From Oryzobacter telluris (lineage in GTDB: Bacteria; Actinomycetota; Actinomycetes; Actinomycetales; Dermatophilaceae): a stretch of DNA of 64,000 nt. The stretch covers positions 2,046,001-2,110,000 of the forward strand of contig NZ_CP170723.1 in assembly GCF_043099285.1 (NCBI RefSeq). The letters run 5' to 3'. Under the pieces are notes generated by a model, which saw only the letters and a list, made by a program, of their open reading frames with translations, made no database searches and was not told the origin of the DNA. Below, in pieces: positions 19,307 to 29,246 of this stretch (positions within the stretch are counted from its first letter, which is position 1; every line of letters starts with the position of its first letter). The position numbers and the translations under genes are program-made.

Positions 19307-20572
19307 GTGAGGGTCGTCCTCGGCGTGGCCGGGGGCATCGCGGCCTACAAGGCCTGCACGCTCCTGCGCCTGCTCACCGAGGGCGGCCACGACGTCACCG
19401 TCGTCCCCACCGCCTCAGCCCTGCACTTCGTGGGTGCCGCCACCTGGTCCGCCCTGTCGGGCAAGCCGGTCCACACCGACGTGTGGTCCGACATCACCGA
19501 GGTCCCGCACGTGCGGATCGGCCAGCAGGCCGACCTCGTCATCGTCGCGCCCGCCACCGCCGACCTGCTCGCGCGGGCCGCCACCGGCCAGGCCGACGAC
19601 CTGCTCACCAACGTCCTGCTCACCGCGCGCTGCCCGGTGGTCATGGCCCCGGCCATGCACACCGAGATGTGGGAGCACCCCGCCACCCAGGCCAACGTCG
19701 CCACGCTCAGCGAGCGGGGCGTCCACGTGGTGCCCCCGGCCTCCGGGCGCCTCACCGGGCGCGACACCGGCCCCGGCCGGCTGCCCGAGCCCGAGGAGCT
19801 CTACGCCGTGTGCGAGCGCGAGCTGGCCCGGGTCACCGCCGGTCGTGGGGCTGCGGCAGCCGCCACCCCCGCCGCGCGGGGCGACCTCTCCGGCCGGCGC
19901 GTCGTCATCAGCGCCGGCGGCACCCGCGAGCCCCTCGACCCCGTGCGCTTCCTCGGCAACCGGTCGTCCGGGAAGCAGGGGTACGCCCTGGCCGAGGCCG
20001 CGGCGCGCCGGGGTGCGTCGGTCGTCCTCGTCTCCTCCTCGTCCCTGCCCGACCCGCTGGGGGTCGAGGTCGTGCCGGTCGAGACCGCCCTCGAGCTCGA
20101 GGCCGCGGTGGTGAAGGCCGCGCAGGACGCCGACGTCGTGGTCATGGCGGCGGCCGTCGCCGACTTCCGGCCCGCGTCGTACGCCGGCCACAAGATCAAG
20201 AAGAGCCACGACGCCCAGGCCGACGGCTCGCAGGACGACTCCGCTCCGGTGGTCGAGCTCGTCCGCAACCCCGACGTCCTGGCCGGGCTCGTCGCCGCCC
20301 GCGGCGAGTCCACCTCGCCCGTCATCGTCGGGTTCGCCGCCGAGACCGGCGACGACACGGGCTCGGTCCTCGACCACGGCCGGGCCAAGCTGGCCCGCAA
20401 GGGCTGCGACCTCCTCGTCGTCAACGAGGTGGGTGCCGGCCTCACCTTCGGGCAGGACACGAGCACCGTGCACCTGCTCCGCCGCGGCTCCGACGGCGTC
20501 ACCGACGTCGGACCCGCTCCCAAGTCGGTCGTCGCCGACGCCGTCTGGGACGCCGTCACCGACCTGCTCTGA
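19307..20572 (+). CDS. coaBC: Phosphopantothenoylcysteine decarboxylase / phosphopantothenate-cysteine ligase
   Basis: CoaBC performs the second and third steps of coenzyme A synthesis. The 421-residue product has an N-terminal flavin decarboxylase domain (GVAGGIAAYKAC, then APAMHTEMWE in place of the usual PAMN) and a C-terminal ligase domain (ISAGGTREPLDPVRFLGNRS, then KIKKS). The GTG at 19307 overlaps nothing but lies four bases after rpoZ. It is the last gene of the pyr-gmk transcript; the following gene has its own leader. Confidence 0.95.
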   Translation: MRVVLGVAGGIAAYKACTLLRLLTEGGHDVTVVPTASALHFVGAATWSALSGKPVHTDVWSDITEVPHVRIGQQADLVIVAPATADLLARAATGQADDLLTNVLLTARCPVVMAPAMHTEMWEHPATQANVATLSERGVHVVPPASGRLTGRDTGPGRLPEPEELYAVCERELARVTAGRGAAAAATPAARGDLSGRRVVISAGGTREPLDPVRFLGNRSSGKQGYALAEAAARRGASVVLVSSSSLPDPLGVEVVPVETALELEAAVVKAAQDADVVVMAAAVADFRPASYAGHKIKKSHDAQADGSQDDSAPVVELVRNPDVLAGLVAARGESTSPVIVGFAAETGDDTGSVLDHGRAKLARKGCDLLVVNEVGAGLTFGQDTSTVHLLRRGSDGVTDVGPAPKSVVADAVWDAVTDLL

Positions 20573-20713
20573 CCTCGCTGACCTGCACGGATGCGCGACG
20601 CGACACCTCGCGTGCACCGTTTCCGTTTTGGCCCGGCCCGTTGGGGCATGGTGGACTCGTGGGTCAACGACCTGCCGACGTCCCGGACCGGGAGCGGCGG
20701 AGAAGGAGCAGCC

Positions 20714-21463
20714 ATGAGCAGCAACGACAGGACCACCGAGGCGCCTCGCGGCGACGCCCCCCAGGACGACGGCAGCACCAAGGCGTTCGACCAGCGCATC
20801 CACGAGGACGAGCGACTCGCCCGTGAGGACCGCCTCCACCGCGACCCCCGCGACGAGACCACCGACGACGTCGCCGACGGTGCGGCCGCCGGCCCGCTCG
20901 ACCGCCGGTCGGTCGTCGCCGCGGAGCGCGAGCGCTTCGGCGGGGTCAAGCTCGGGTCGGCCTTCTTCGGCTGGCTGACCGCGATGGGCACCGCCGTCAT
21001 CCTCACCGCGCTGCTCGCCGCCGCCGGTACGGCCGTCGGCATCTCCAACGCCGCCACCGTCTCCGAGGTCGCCGCGGACACCGTGGGCGACCCCGCCACC
21101 GTCGGCGTGCTCGGCGCCGTGGCGCTGGCCCTCGTCGTCTTCCTCGCCTACTACTGCGGCGGGTACGTCGCCGGCCGGATGGCGCGCTTCGACGGCGCCC
21201 GTCAGGGCGTGGCCGTGTGGGCCTGGGCCGTCGTCGTCGCCGTCGTGGTCGCCGTGCTCGGCGCCGTGGCCGGGGACCAGTACAACGTGCTCGCTCGCCT
21301 CGACGGCTTCCCGCGCGTCCCGGTCGGCGAGGGCGACATCACCACCGTCGGCATCATCGCGGTCGTCGTCGTGCTCGTGACGAGCCTGCTCGGCGCCATC
21401 CTCGGTGGGCTCGCCGGCATGCGCTTCCACCGCCGCGTCGACCGCGCGGGCCTGGGCGACTGA
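20714..21463 (+). CDS. Four-helix membrane protein, function unknown
   Basis: The 249-residue product has a charged, low-complexity cytoplasmic N-terminus (residues 1-78, rich in Asp, Arg and Glu) and four predicted membrane helices at about 82-110, 130-155, 163-188 and 208-237. The helices carry small-residue patterns such as GVLGAVALAL and GAILGGLAG. I do not assign a function. The ATG at 20714 follows GAGAAGGAG. It separates the coaBC end from the convergent coiled-coil genes and ends at a strong bidirectional terminator. Confidence 0.8.
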   Translation: MSSNDRTTEAPRGDAPQDDGSTKAFDQRIHEDERLAREDRLHRDPRDETTDDVADGAAAGPLDRRSVVAAERERFGGVKLGSAFFGWLTAMGTAVILTALLAAAGTAVGISNAATVSEVAADTVGDPATVGVLGAVALALVVFLAYYCGGYVAGRMARFDGARQGVAVWAWAVVVAVVVAVLGAVAGDQYNVLARLDGFPRVPVGEGDITTVGIIAVVVVLVTSLLGAILGGLAGMRFHRRVDRAGLGD

Positions 21464-21481
21464 CCGCCCGGAACCGCCGAT

Positions 21482-21522
21482 GACGAAGGGCCCGTGACGA
21501 CTGTCGTCACGGGCCCTTCGTC
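21482..21522. terminator. Strong bidirectional terminator hairpin
   Basis: A perfect 19-bp stem (21482-21500 with 21504-21522) closes a three-base loop, CTG. The core is GAAGGGCCCGTGACGA. It lies between the convergent membrane-protein gene and the coiled-coil gene, serving both strands. There is no long T run, as is usual in high-GC actinobacteria. Confidence 0.9.
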
Positions 21523-21532
21523 GTGCGGTGCG

Positions 21533-22717
21533 TCAGCGGCGCGCGCCGGCCTTCTCCGCCTTGCCGCCCTTGCCCTTGGGTGCCTGCTCCTCGGTGGCCT
21601 GCGCCTCGACGGGCTCGTCGGTGGCCCCGGCGTCGGCGGAGGCGTCCGCGTCGTCCTCGGTCCCGTCCTCGGTCATCCCGTCGGTGACCTCCACGGACTC
21701 CTCGACGGCCTCCTCGGTGGGGGCCTCGTCCTGCGGCTCGTCGGCCGGGGCCTCGTCGTGCGCCTCGGGCTGCGCCGCCGCCTCGGGCTCGGCCGCCTCG
21801 ACGAGGGCGCCCAGCGCGGCGCCGCCACCGAGGGTCGCGAGCATGTTGCGCACGTTGGACAGCTGCGCGGTGATGCTGTCGCGGCGGGCGGTGGCCGCGG
21901 CGAGCTCGCGCTCGGAGTCGCGGCGCACCCGCTCGGCCTGCTCCTTGGCCGACCCGACGAGCTGGGCGGCCTCGGTGCGGGCGGCCTCCAGCAGGCGGGC
22001 GGACTCCTCGCCGCGCGAGGTGCGCTCCTCCTCGGCCTCGCGGGCCAGCAGGTCGGCGCGCTCCTGCACCGCGGCGAGGGCCTGGTCCTGCTTGGCCATC
22101 TGCGCGGTGAACTCGGCCGAGGACTTCTCGCGCCGGTCGCCGAGCGTGCGCTCGAAGTCGGCGGCCTGCGCCGCGGCGGTGGCGCGCTGCTTCTCGAAGT
22201 ACGCCTCGGCCTCCTCACGGCGGGCCGCGGCCTCGCGGGCGGCGTCGTCGATGATCGAGTCGGCCTCCTGCTTCGCCCTGGTCACCGTCTGCGTGGCGGC
22301 GACGTCGGCGCGCGAGCGGACGTCCTCGGCGTAGCGGTCGGCCTCGCTGCGCACGTGCGCCGCCGCCTCCTCGGCGAGGCGGCGGTGCTCGTCGACCTCG
22401 GAGGTGGCGGCCTGGCGGATGGAGGTGGCCTCCTCGTCGGCGAGACCGAGCATCGCGCCGATCCGCTCGCCGAGGTCGGCGAAGGTCGGGCTGGACACCT
22501 TGCGGGCCTGCTGCTCGAGGTCGGCGGCGCGGGCCCGCTCGGTCTCGAGCTGGCGCAGCAGCGCGTCGTGCGACTGGCGCAGCTTGGTCAGCTCGACGCT
22601 GCCGGCCGCGGCCTCCTGGCGAGCCGCCTCGGCGGCCTGCTGGAGGGCGCCGAGGTGGTGGTCGACCTGGGCGGGGTCGTAGCCGCGGAAGACGGTGGGA
22701 AACTCCGGCTGGTTCAT
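21533..22717 (-). CDS. DivIVA-like coiled-coil protein (Scy/FilP type), downstream member
   Basis: The 394-residue product begins MNQPEFPTVFRGYDPAQVDH; the FRGYDPxQVD motif is the DivIVA-type N-terminus that binds membranes or forms oligomers. Residues of about 20-290 are an almost unbroken Ala/Glu/Arg coiled coil. An acidic low-complexity tail (from about 310) ends in a Lys/Arg-rich stretch. Related long coiled-coil proteins in Streptomyces (FilP, Scy) organise polar growth and cytoskeletal filaments. The gene is coupled by TGATG overlap to the upstream coiled-coil gene and shares a tail motif (ARRDSITAQL) with it. Confidence 0.8.
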   Translation of the reverse strand: MNQPEFPTVFRGYDPAQVDHHLGALQQAAEAARQEAAAGSVELTKLRQSHDALLRQLETERARAADLEQQARKVSSPTFADLGERIGAMLGLADEEATSIRQAATSEVDEHRRLAEEAAAHVRSEADRYAEDVRSRADVAATQTVTRAKQEADSIIDDAAREAAARREEAEAYFEKQRATAAAQAADFERTLGDRREKSSAEFTAQMAKQDQALAAVQERADLLAREAEEERTSRGEESARLLEAARTEAAQLVGSAKEQAERVRRDSERELAAATARRDSITAQLSNVRNMLATLGGGAALGALVEAAEPEAAAQPEAHDEAPADEPQDEAPTEEAVEESVEVTDGMTEDGTEDDADASADAGATDEPVEAQATEEQAPKGKGGKAEKAGARR

Positions 22718-24225
22718 CAGTTCTCCTGGGCAGGGGAGGGGGTGGGGGACGAGGTCTCGGGGGCGGAGGCCTCGGGGACGGAGAGGGCGTCGATGACGCC
22801 GGAGAGGTTGCCGAGCTGGGCGGTGATGGCGTCGCGGCGCGCAGCGAGTGTATGCACCTCGGCGCGGGCCCGCTCGACCGCGGCCTGGGCCTCGGCGCGG
22901 ACCGCGTCGGCCCGGTCGCGGGCGTCCTCGGACTGGCGCACGATCTCGGCGCGGGCGGCGCGGTGCGCCTCGTGCGCCTCGCGCTGCATCCGCTCGACGT
23001 CGTCGGCGGCACGCTCCCGGACGAGGCGGGCGCCCTGCTCGGCCTCGGCGACCCGGCGCTCGGCCCGCTCGCGGGACTCGTCCTCGCGGGCGCGGGCGTC
23101 GGCGAGGAGGCGCTCGGCCTCGCGCTGGGCGGCCTCGCGGGTGCGCTCGGCGTCGGCGAGGGCCTCGGCGAGCACCGACTCGGCCTGCTCGCGCATCCGG
23201 ACCGACTCGGACTCGGCCTCGGCGAGGCGGTCGCGGCTGCGGGTGGTGGCGCTGCCGAGGACCGCCTGGGCGCGGTGGCGGTGCACCCGGGAGCGCTCGG
23301 CGAGGTCCTGGTGGTGGGCACGCGCGCGGGCCAGGGCGTCGGCCTCGGCGCGCTCGAGGATCTCGCGCACCGTCCCCTGGGCCCACGCGAGGTGGGCCTG
23401 GGCGCTGGCGAGCACGCTCTCGGACTCGGCGGTGGCGTCGGCGACCAGGCCGGCGGCCTCGTCGCGGGCGGCCTGCAGCGCCTCGGCCGCGCTGGTGTTG
23501 GTGCGCTCCTCGTGGGCGGTCAGCTCGCGCAGCCGCGCCGCGACCTCCTGCTCGGCTCCGCTGCGGTGGTCCTGCGCGTAGTCCTCGGTCTCGCGCCGCA
23601 GCCGGGCGAGGTCGGCGAGGGTGGCCTCGCGCAGGGAGGACAGCTCGGCGGCGTGGGCGTCGTGCTCGCGGCCCCACCGCTCCTGGTTGGCGTGCTCCTC
23701 CTCGGCGAGGCGCGTCATCGTGCTCTCGTGCTCGAGCCGGGCGCGCTCGAGGACCTCGTCGGCGCGGGCCTGCGCCTCGGCGAGGCGCTCCTCGGCCTGC
23801 TCCTCGGCCAGGGCCACGGCCTCGTCGCTGGCCTTGGTGGCGCGCGCCCGCAGGAGCGAGGCCTGGTCGGCGGCGTCGGCGAGCATGAGCTCGACCTCGG
23901 CGCGGGTCTCCTCGAGGCGGCGCTGGGCGTCCTCGCGATGGGTGGACAGGGTGGCCCGGATCTCCTCGAGCTCGTGGCTCGCCTCCTGCGACTCACCGCG
24001 CAGCCGGGCCGCCTCGGCGCGGGCCTCGGTGACCTCGCGGTTGGCGTCGGCCCGCAGCTGGTCGGCGAGGGTCTGGGCCCGTGTCAGCAGCCCGAGGGCC
24101 TCGTCGACCGGGCTCACCGAGGACGGCGGCGGGGCAGGGGTCGTCGGAGAAGGAGCAGGGGGCGCGTCGGCGCGCACGTCGCCCGCCGTCGCCTCGCGCG
24201 TGGACCCGTCAGACACGGGCCCCAT
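22717..24225 (-). CDS. Long coiled-coil protein (Scy/FilP type), upstream member
   Basis: The product is about 502 residues, nearly all Ala/Glu/Arg coiled coil after a Pro-rich N-terminal 45 residues. It lacks the FRGYDPxQVD motif of its neighbour. Near the C-terminus it carries ARRDAITAQLGNLSGVIDAL, matching ARRDSITAQLSN in the downstream protein, so the two are likely paralogues or partners. In Streptomyces, scy and filP are also adjacent. The start is taken as the ATG at 24225; a GTG at 24216 is equally plausible. It diverges from metK. Confidence 0.75.
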   Translation of the reverse strand: MGPVSDGSTREATAGDVRADAPPAPSPTTPAPPPSSVSPVDEALGLLTRAQTLADQLRADANREVTEARAEAARLRGESQEASHELEEIRATLSTHREDAQRRLEETRAEVELMLADAADQASLLRARATKASDEAVALAEEQAEERLAEAQARADEVLERARLEHESTMTRLAEEEHANQERWGREHDAHAAELSSLREATLADLARLRRETEDYAQDHRSGAEQEVAARLRELTAHEERTNTSAAEALQAARDEAAGLVADATAESESVLASAQAHLAWAQGTVREILERAEADALARARAHHQDLAERSRVHRHRAQAVLGSATTRSRDRLAEAESESVRMREQAESVLAEALADAERTREAAQREAERLLADARAREDESRERAERRVAEAEQGARLVRERAADDVERMQREAHEAHRAARAEIVRQSEDARDRADAVRAEAQAAVERARAEVHTLAARRDAITAQLGNLSGVIDALSVPEASAPETSSPTPSPAQEN

Positions 24226-24283
24226 GATCGCAGACGGGGCGCGATGAGGGTGGACGGAGTCCGGTCGGCCGACGTCGGGACGG

Positions 24284-24289
24284 TAGATT
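24284..24289 (+). promoter_or_regulatory. Candidate -10 box for metK
   Basis: TAGATT fits TANNNT and would give a leader of about 50 bases ahead of the GAAGGAG ribosome binding site. The leader is too short for a SAM riboswitch. Confidence 0.45.
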
Positions 24290-24346
24290 GTCGGGCGGAC
24301 CGCGGCCGGGAAGGCGCGGTCGTCCCGTTCACCGAAGGAGATCCGC

Positions 24347-25567
<1,221 letters not shown>

Positions 25568-25587
25568 CCGCCGCGTCGTCCACAGGT

Positions 25588-25622
25588 GGAGCCCACCGAC
25601 CCTCGCCGGGTCGGTGGGCTCC
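25588..25622 (+). terminator. Terminator hairpin after metK
   Basis: A perfect 15-bp stem, GGAGCCCACCGACCC with its complement, encloses the loop TCGCC. It ends two bases before the -10 box of priA, so transcription is ended and restarted within about 15 bases. Confidence 0.85.
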
Positions 25623-25624
25623 GC

Positions 25625-25630
25625 TAGGTT
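25625..25630 (+). promoter_or_regulatory. Leaderless-type -10 box for priA
   Basis: TAGGTT, then seven bases, then the GTG at 25638. No ribosome binding site is present, which supports a leaderless start. Confidence 0.6.
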
Positions 25631-25637
25631 CGGGGCC

Positions 25638-27710
25638 GTGACGCAGGAGCCGGAGGGGGAGGAGGCCGAGCAGCTGACCCTCCTCACGCCGCGGGCCGCG
25701 GCCCGGCGGCCCCGCCGGCTGGCGGGGGAGGACCCCACGTCCGAGACGCTGCCGGTCGCGCTCGTCCAGGTCGACACCGGCCTGGCCCACCTCGACCGGC
25801 CCTTCGAGTACCTCGTGCCCACGTCGATGGCCGAGGGGGCCGTCCCCGGGGCACGGGTGCGGGTGCGCTTCGCCGGGCAGGACCTCGACGGGTTCGTCCT
25901 CGACCGGCGCGAGGCCGCCGAGCACACCGGCCGGCTGGCGCCGCTGCGGCGGGTGGTGTCGGGGGAGGCGGTGCTGACCCCGGACGTGCTCGCGGCGGCG
26001 CGCGAGGTCGCCGACCGTTACGCCGGCACCCTCGGCGACGTCCTGCGCCTGGCGGTGCCCCCGCGACACGCCGCCGCCGAGAAGGCCCTCGTGGTCGAGG
26101 CACCCGAGCGCGAGCCGCTGCCCGAGCGGGAGCCCGCGGCGTGGGACCCCTACCCGGCGGGGTCGGCCTTCCTGTCCCGGGTGCGCGAGGGCGGCGACCC
26201 GCGGGCGTCCGTCCTCGTGGTCCCCGGACACGCGGGCCGCGACTGGCCGGTGCTGCTCGCCGAGGCCGCGCGGGCCGCGGTCGAGGGAGGGCGTGGGGCG
26301 GTCCTCGTCGTCCCCGACCACCGCGATGTCGTCCGCGTCGAGGCCGCGCTGGTCGAGGTGCTCGGGAAGGGCCGGGCCACCCGGCTCACCGCCGACCAGG
26401 GGCCGCAGGCGCGGTACACCGCCTTCCTCAAGACGCTGCGCGGGCACGTCGACGTCGTCATCGGCACGCGAGCGGCCGCCTTCGCCCCCGTCCACGACCT
26501 CGGGCTCGTCGCCTGGTGGGACGACGGCGACGACCTCCTCGACGAACCGCGCGCGCCGTACCCGCACGTGCGCGAGGTGCTGCTCGCGCGCTCGCGGGCC
26601 GAGGGTGCTGCGGCGCTGGCTGCCGGGCACACGAGGTCGGTGGCGGTGGCCGAGAGCGTCGAGCGGGGCGTCCTCGCCGCGGTGGAGGCGCCACGCACCG
26701 CGGTGCGTGCGGCCGTGCCGTCCGTGCGGGTGGCCGGCGAGGGACACGACGCCGACCGCGACCCGGCCGTCGCCGCGGCGCACCTGCCCTCGGTCGCCTG
26801 GCGCACGGCCAAGGAGGCCCTGACGCACGGACCCGTGCTCGTGCAGGTGCCGCGGCGCGGGTACCTCCCGGCGCTGTCCTGCCAGACCTGCCGCCGTCCG
26901 GCCCGGTGCCGCGCCTGTGCCGGCCCCCTCGGGCTCCCCGGACCGCAGGGGCCTCCGGGCTGCCGCTGGTGTGGTCGGGTCGAGACCGCGTTCTCGTGCC
27001 CGTCCTGCGGTGACGTGCGGCTGCGGTCGTCGGTGGTCGGGGCACGCCGCACGGCGGAGGAGCTGGGTCGGGCGTTCCCCGGGGTGCCGGTCGAGCGGTC
27101 GGGGGCGGGCGTCGTCCTCGAGGCGGCGGGCCCCGGGGCGCGGCTCGTCGTCTCCACGCCCGGCGCCGAGCCCGTGGCCCCGGACGGGTACGCCGCCGCC
27201 CTCCTCCTCGACGCGTGGGCCCTGCTCGAACGGCCCACCCTGACTGCGGGGGAGGAGACGCTGCGCCGGTGGACCGCCGCTGCCGCGTTGGTCCGTCCGG
27301 CGTCGGAGGGCGGGCGGGTCGTCCTGGCGGGGGCGCCCACCGACGTCTCGGTGCCCGCGGTCGAGGCGCTGGTGCGCTGGGACCCGGCGTGGTTCGCCGG
27401 GCGCGAGCTCGCCGAGCGGCGCGAGCTCTCGCTGCCCCCCACGGCGCGGATGGCGGTCCTCACCGGGTCCCGGGCCGGGCTGGAGGCCGCCGTGGCCGAG
27501 CTCTCGCTGCCGCCGTCGGGGACCGTCCTCGGGCCGCTGCCCCACGGGACGCGGGGCTCGGAGGAGCGGTGGCGCCTCATCGTCACGGTGCAGCCGGGCG
27601 AGGGGCAAGAGCTCTCCCGCGAGCTGGCCGCCCTGCGCGCGCGGGCCTCGGCCCGCAAGGACCCCGACCCGGTCACGGTCCGGGTCGACCCGCCCGACCC
27701 GACGACCTGA
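25638..27710 (+). CDS. priA: PriA-like primosomal protein, helicase motifs degenerate
   Basis: PriA recognises stalled forks and restarts replication. The 690-residue product keeps the N-terminal DNA-binding domain (ALVQVDTGLAHLDRPFEYLV) and all eight zinc-binding cysteines, in four CxxC-type pairs between about residues 414 and 456. The helicase motifs are lost: the P-loop position reads VVPGHAGRDWP without GKT, and the DEEH position reads WWDDGDD. This matches the known actinobacterial PriA form, which probably acts as a loader or scaffold without unwinding DNA. Confidence 0.9.
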   Translation: MTQEPEGEEAEQLTLLTPRAAARRPRRLAGEDPTSETLPVALVQVDTGLAHLDRPFEYLVPTSMAEGAVPGARVRVRFAGQDLDGFVLDRREAAEHTGRLAPLRRVVSGEAVLTPDVLAAAREVADRYAGTLGDVLRLAVPPRHAAAEKALVVEAPEREPLPEREPAAWDPYPAGSAFLSRVREGGDPRASVLVVPGHAGRDWPVLLAEAARAAVEGGRGAVLVVPDHRDVVRVEAALVEVLGKGRATRLTADQGPQARYTAFLKTLRGHVDVVIGTRAAAFAPVHDLGLVAWWDDGDDLLDEPRAPYPHVREVLLARSRAEGAAALAAGHTRSVAVAESVERGVLAAVEAPRTAVRAAVPSVRVAGEGHDADRDPAVAAAHLPSVAWRTAKEALTHGPVLVQVPRRGYLPALSCQTCRRPARCRACAGPLGLPGPQGPPGCRWCGRVETAFSCPSCGDVRLRSSVVGARRTAEELGRAFPGVPVERSGAGVVLEAAGPGARLVVSTPGAEPVAPDGYAAALLLDAWALLERPTLTAGEETLRRWTAAAALVRPASEGGRVVLAGAPTDVSVPAVEALVRWDPAWFAGRELAERRELSLPPTARMAVLTGSRAGLEAAVAELSLPPSGTVLGPLPHGTRGSEERWRLIVTVQPGEGQELSRELAALRARASARKDPDPVTVRVDPPDPTT

Positions 27711-27729
27711 GGGCGCGCCGGAGACCGGG

Positions 27730-28191
27730 TCAGCTGCGTCCGTGCTCGGCCTCGAGCAGCTCGTAGACCCGGGTCAGCACGCGGCGCATCGTCGCGAAGT
27801 CCTCCACGCCGACCTCCCGGGCGAACCGCTCCTCGGACTCGCGGATGTGGCGGTAGCCGCCGGCGGCCACCTCCCGGCCGGCGGGGGTGTACCGCACGAG
27901 CTTGGCCCGGCGGTCGTCCGGGTCGGGGACCATCTCCACGTAGCCGAGGGCCTCCATGTCGCGCAGCAGCTCGCCCATCGACTGGCGCGTCATCCCGTAC
28001 CGGGCGGCCATGTCGGCCGCACGAGTCCCACCGGGCTGGAGCGTCGCGAACACGGCGTTGTGGGCGGGCTTGATCCCCGGGTGCCCGGCCCGGTGCGCCT
28101 GGGCGACCATGTCGGCCTGCAGGGCGCGATCGGCCCGCCAGGCGAGCGCGATGAGGGGCTTGAAGTCCGGTTGACCGAGATCCCTTGACAT
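27730..28191 (-). CDS. MarR-family transcriptional regulator
   Basis: The 153-residue product has the MarR winged helix: recognition helix region AADMAARYGMTRQSMGELL and a wing DPDDRRAKLVRYT, with dimerisation helices at both ends. It is transcribed divergently from the ligase-synthetase-MAPEG operon, and the palindromic operator at 28192-28233 begins at its start codon. I infer that it represses itself and the thiol operon and responds to a small electrophile, phenolic compound or thiol-reactive signal. It has one His-rich stretch but no cysteine, so direct Cys oxidation sensing is excluded. Confidence 0.92.
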   Translation of the reverse strand: MSRDLGQPDFKPLIALAWRADRALQADMVAQAHRAGHPGIKPAHNAVFATLQPGGTRAADMAARYGMTRQSMGELLRDMEALGYVEMVPDPDDRRAKLVRYTPAGREVAAGGYRHIRESEERFAREVGVEDFATMRRVLTRVYELLEAEHGRS

Positions 28192-28233
28192 CTGTAAGGA
28201 ATCCTTCCATTATTCCGACAGGAATCCTTACAG
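28192..28233. promoter_or_regulatory. Paired palindromic MarR operator
   Basis: Two copies of AGGAATCCTT lie 14 bases apart, at 28197-28206 and 28220-28229. Together with flanks they form an inverted repeat, CTGTAAGGAATCCT facing AGGAATCCTTACAG, with one mismatch. Each half is itself an odd palindrome. The AT-richer spacer TTCCGAC/CATTATT would hold the -10 regions of both divergent genes. Binding would cover the marR start codon and the operon promoter. Confidence 0.75.
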
Positions 28234-28247
28234 TATCAGGAGGAGCC

Positions 28248-29246
28248 GTGGACGCCCAGCAGTACCGCCCCCTCGTCACCGCCCTGTTCCCGTCGCGCTC
28301 GTCGTCGGCGGCGCGTCCCAGGGGAGTGGCCCTCGAGCAGGAGCTCGTCACCGCCGACGCCCGCACCGGTGCCGTGGTCGAGGTCGGCCGGCTCCTGGAG
28401 GCCACCCGCGGTGCGTCGTACGCGGAGTACCTCTCGGTCGAACCGGGGGGCCAGGTCGAGCTGAGCGTCCCCGTGGCGTCCGGGCCTGCGGCCCTCGTCC
28501 GTTCCGTGCTGGCCGACCTCGCCGCCCTGCGCGCCGACTGCGGCCGGGCCGGCATCGTCCTCGTGGCGGCGCCGGTCGATGTTCGTGAGGAGGAGGTGCC
28601 GCTCCAGCTGAGGTCGCCGCGCTACCTCGCGATGGCCGAGCACTTCGACCGCATCGGTCCCGCCGGCCGGGTGATGATGCGGCGCACCGCGTCGACGCAG
28701 GTGTGCGTCGACTGGTCCGACGGGTCGCGCGGCGTCGAGCAGTGGCGGGTCCTCAACCTCGCTGCACCCTTCCTCGCCGCGGCGTTCGCCCGGCGAACCG
28801 GACCGGGCTCGCGCCTCGCCACCTGGCTCGAGGTCGACCCGTCGCGCACCGCCTTCGACGGCCGGCTGCTCGTCGGCCGGTGCCCCGTGGCCGCGTACGC
28901 CGACTTCGCCGCGGGCGCGACGCCCTTCGTCGAGGAGGGCGCGGCCCACCTCACGACCCTCTTCCCGCCCGTCCGGCCGCGCGGCCGGTACCTCGAGGTG
29001 CGCTTCCCCGACGTGCAGGAGGACGACGCGATCGGCCGCCTCGTGAGCTCCGTCGCGGCCCTCGTCCTCGACGACGCGGTCCGCGGCGAGGCACTCCGGC
29101 GGCTCGAGGGCGAGGCGGGTCGGCTCGAGCGGCACTGGGTCGACGCCGCGCACGGTGACGGCGACGCCGCCGCCCGGGGTCACGCGCTCGTCGCCCTCGC
29201 CCTGGGCGCGCCCGCCGCCTCGGCGTCGCTGCGGGGTGCGGCATGA
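28248..29246 (+). CDS. GCS2/EgtA-like glutamate-cysteine ligase
   Basis: The 332-residue product belongs to the glutamate-cysteine ligase family 2, which forms gamma-glutamylcysteine from glutamate, cysteine and ATP. Metal/ATP-binding acidic residues appear in GVALEQEL (Glu30, Glu32), and the substrate region is EPGGQVELS at 65-73. It is shorter than typical mycobacterial EgtA (about 430 residues). The GTG at 28248 follows AGGAGG. The next gene encodes a glutathione synthetase-like enzyme, which makes a GshA role more likely than ergothioneine synthesis; no other egt gene is nearby. Confidence 0.82.
   Translation: MDAQQYRPLVTALFPSRSSSAARPRGVALEQELVTADARTGAVVEVGRLLEATRGASYAEYLSVEPGGQVELSVPVASGPAALVRSVLADLAALRADCGRAGIVLVAAPVDVREEEVPLQLRSPRYLAMAEHFDRIGPAGRVMMRRTASTQVCVDWSDGSRGVEQWRVLNLAAPFLAAAFARRTGPGSRLATWLEVDPSRTAFDGRLLVGRCPVAAYADFAAGATPFVEEGAAHLTTLFPPVRPRGRYLEVRFPDVQEDDAIGRLVSSVAALVLDDAVRGEALRRLEGEAGRLERHWVDAAHGDGDAAARGHALVALALGAPAASASLRGAA

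Noticed and set aside
24290..24346. A SAM riboswitch ahead of metK
   Set aside because: The leader is only about 50 bases and has none of the conserved SAM-I/II/IV elements.
28248..29246. Calling the ligase egtA (ergothioneine pathway)
   Set aside because: The family match allows it, but no other egt genes are present and the next gene is a glutathione synthetase-like enzyme, so the function call was kept open.
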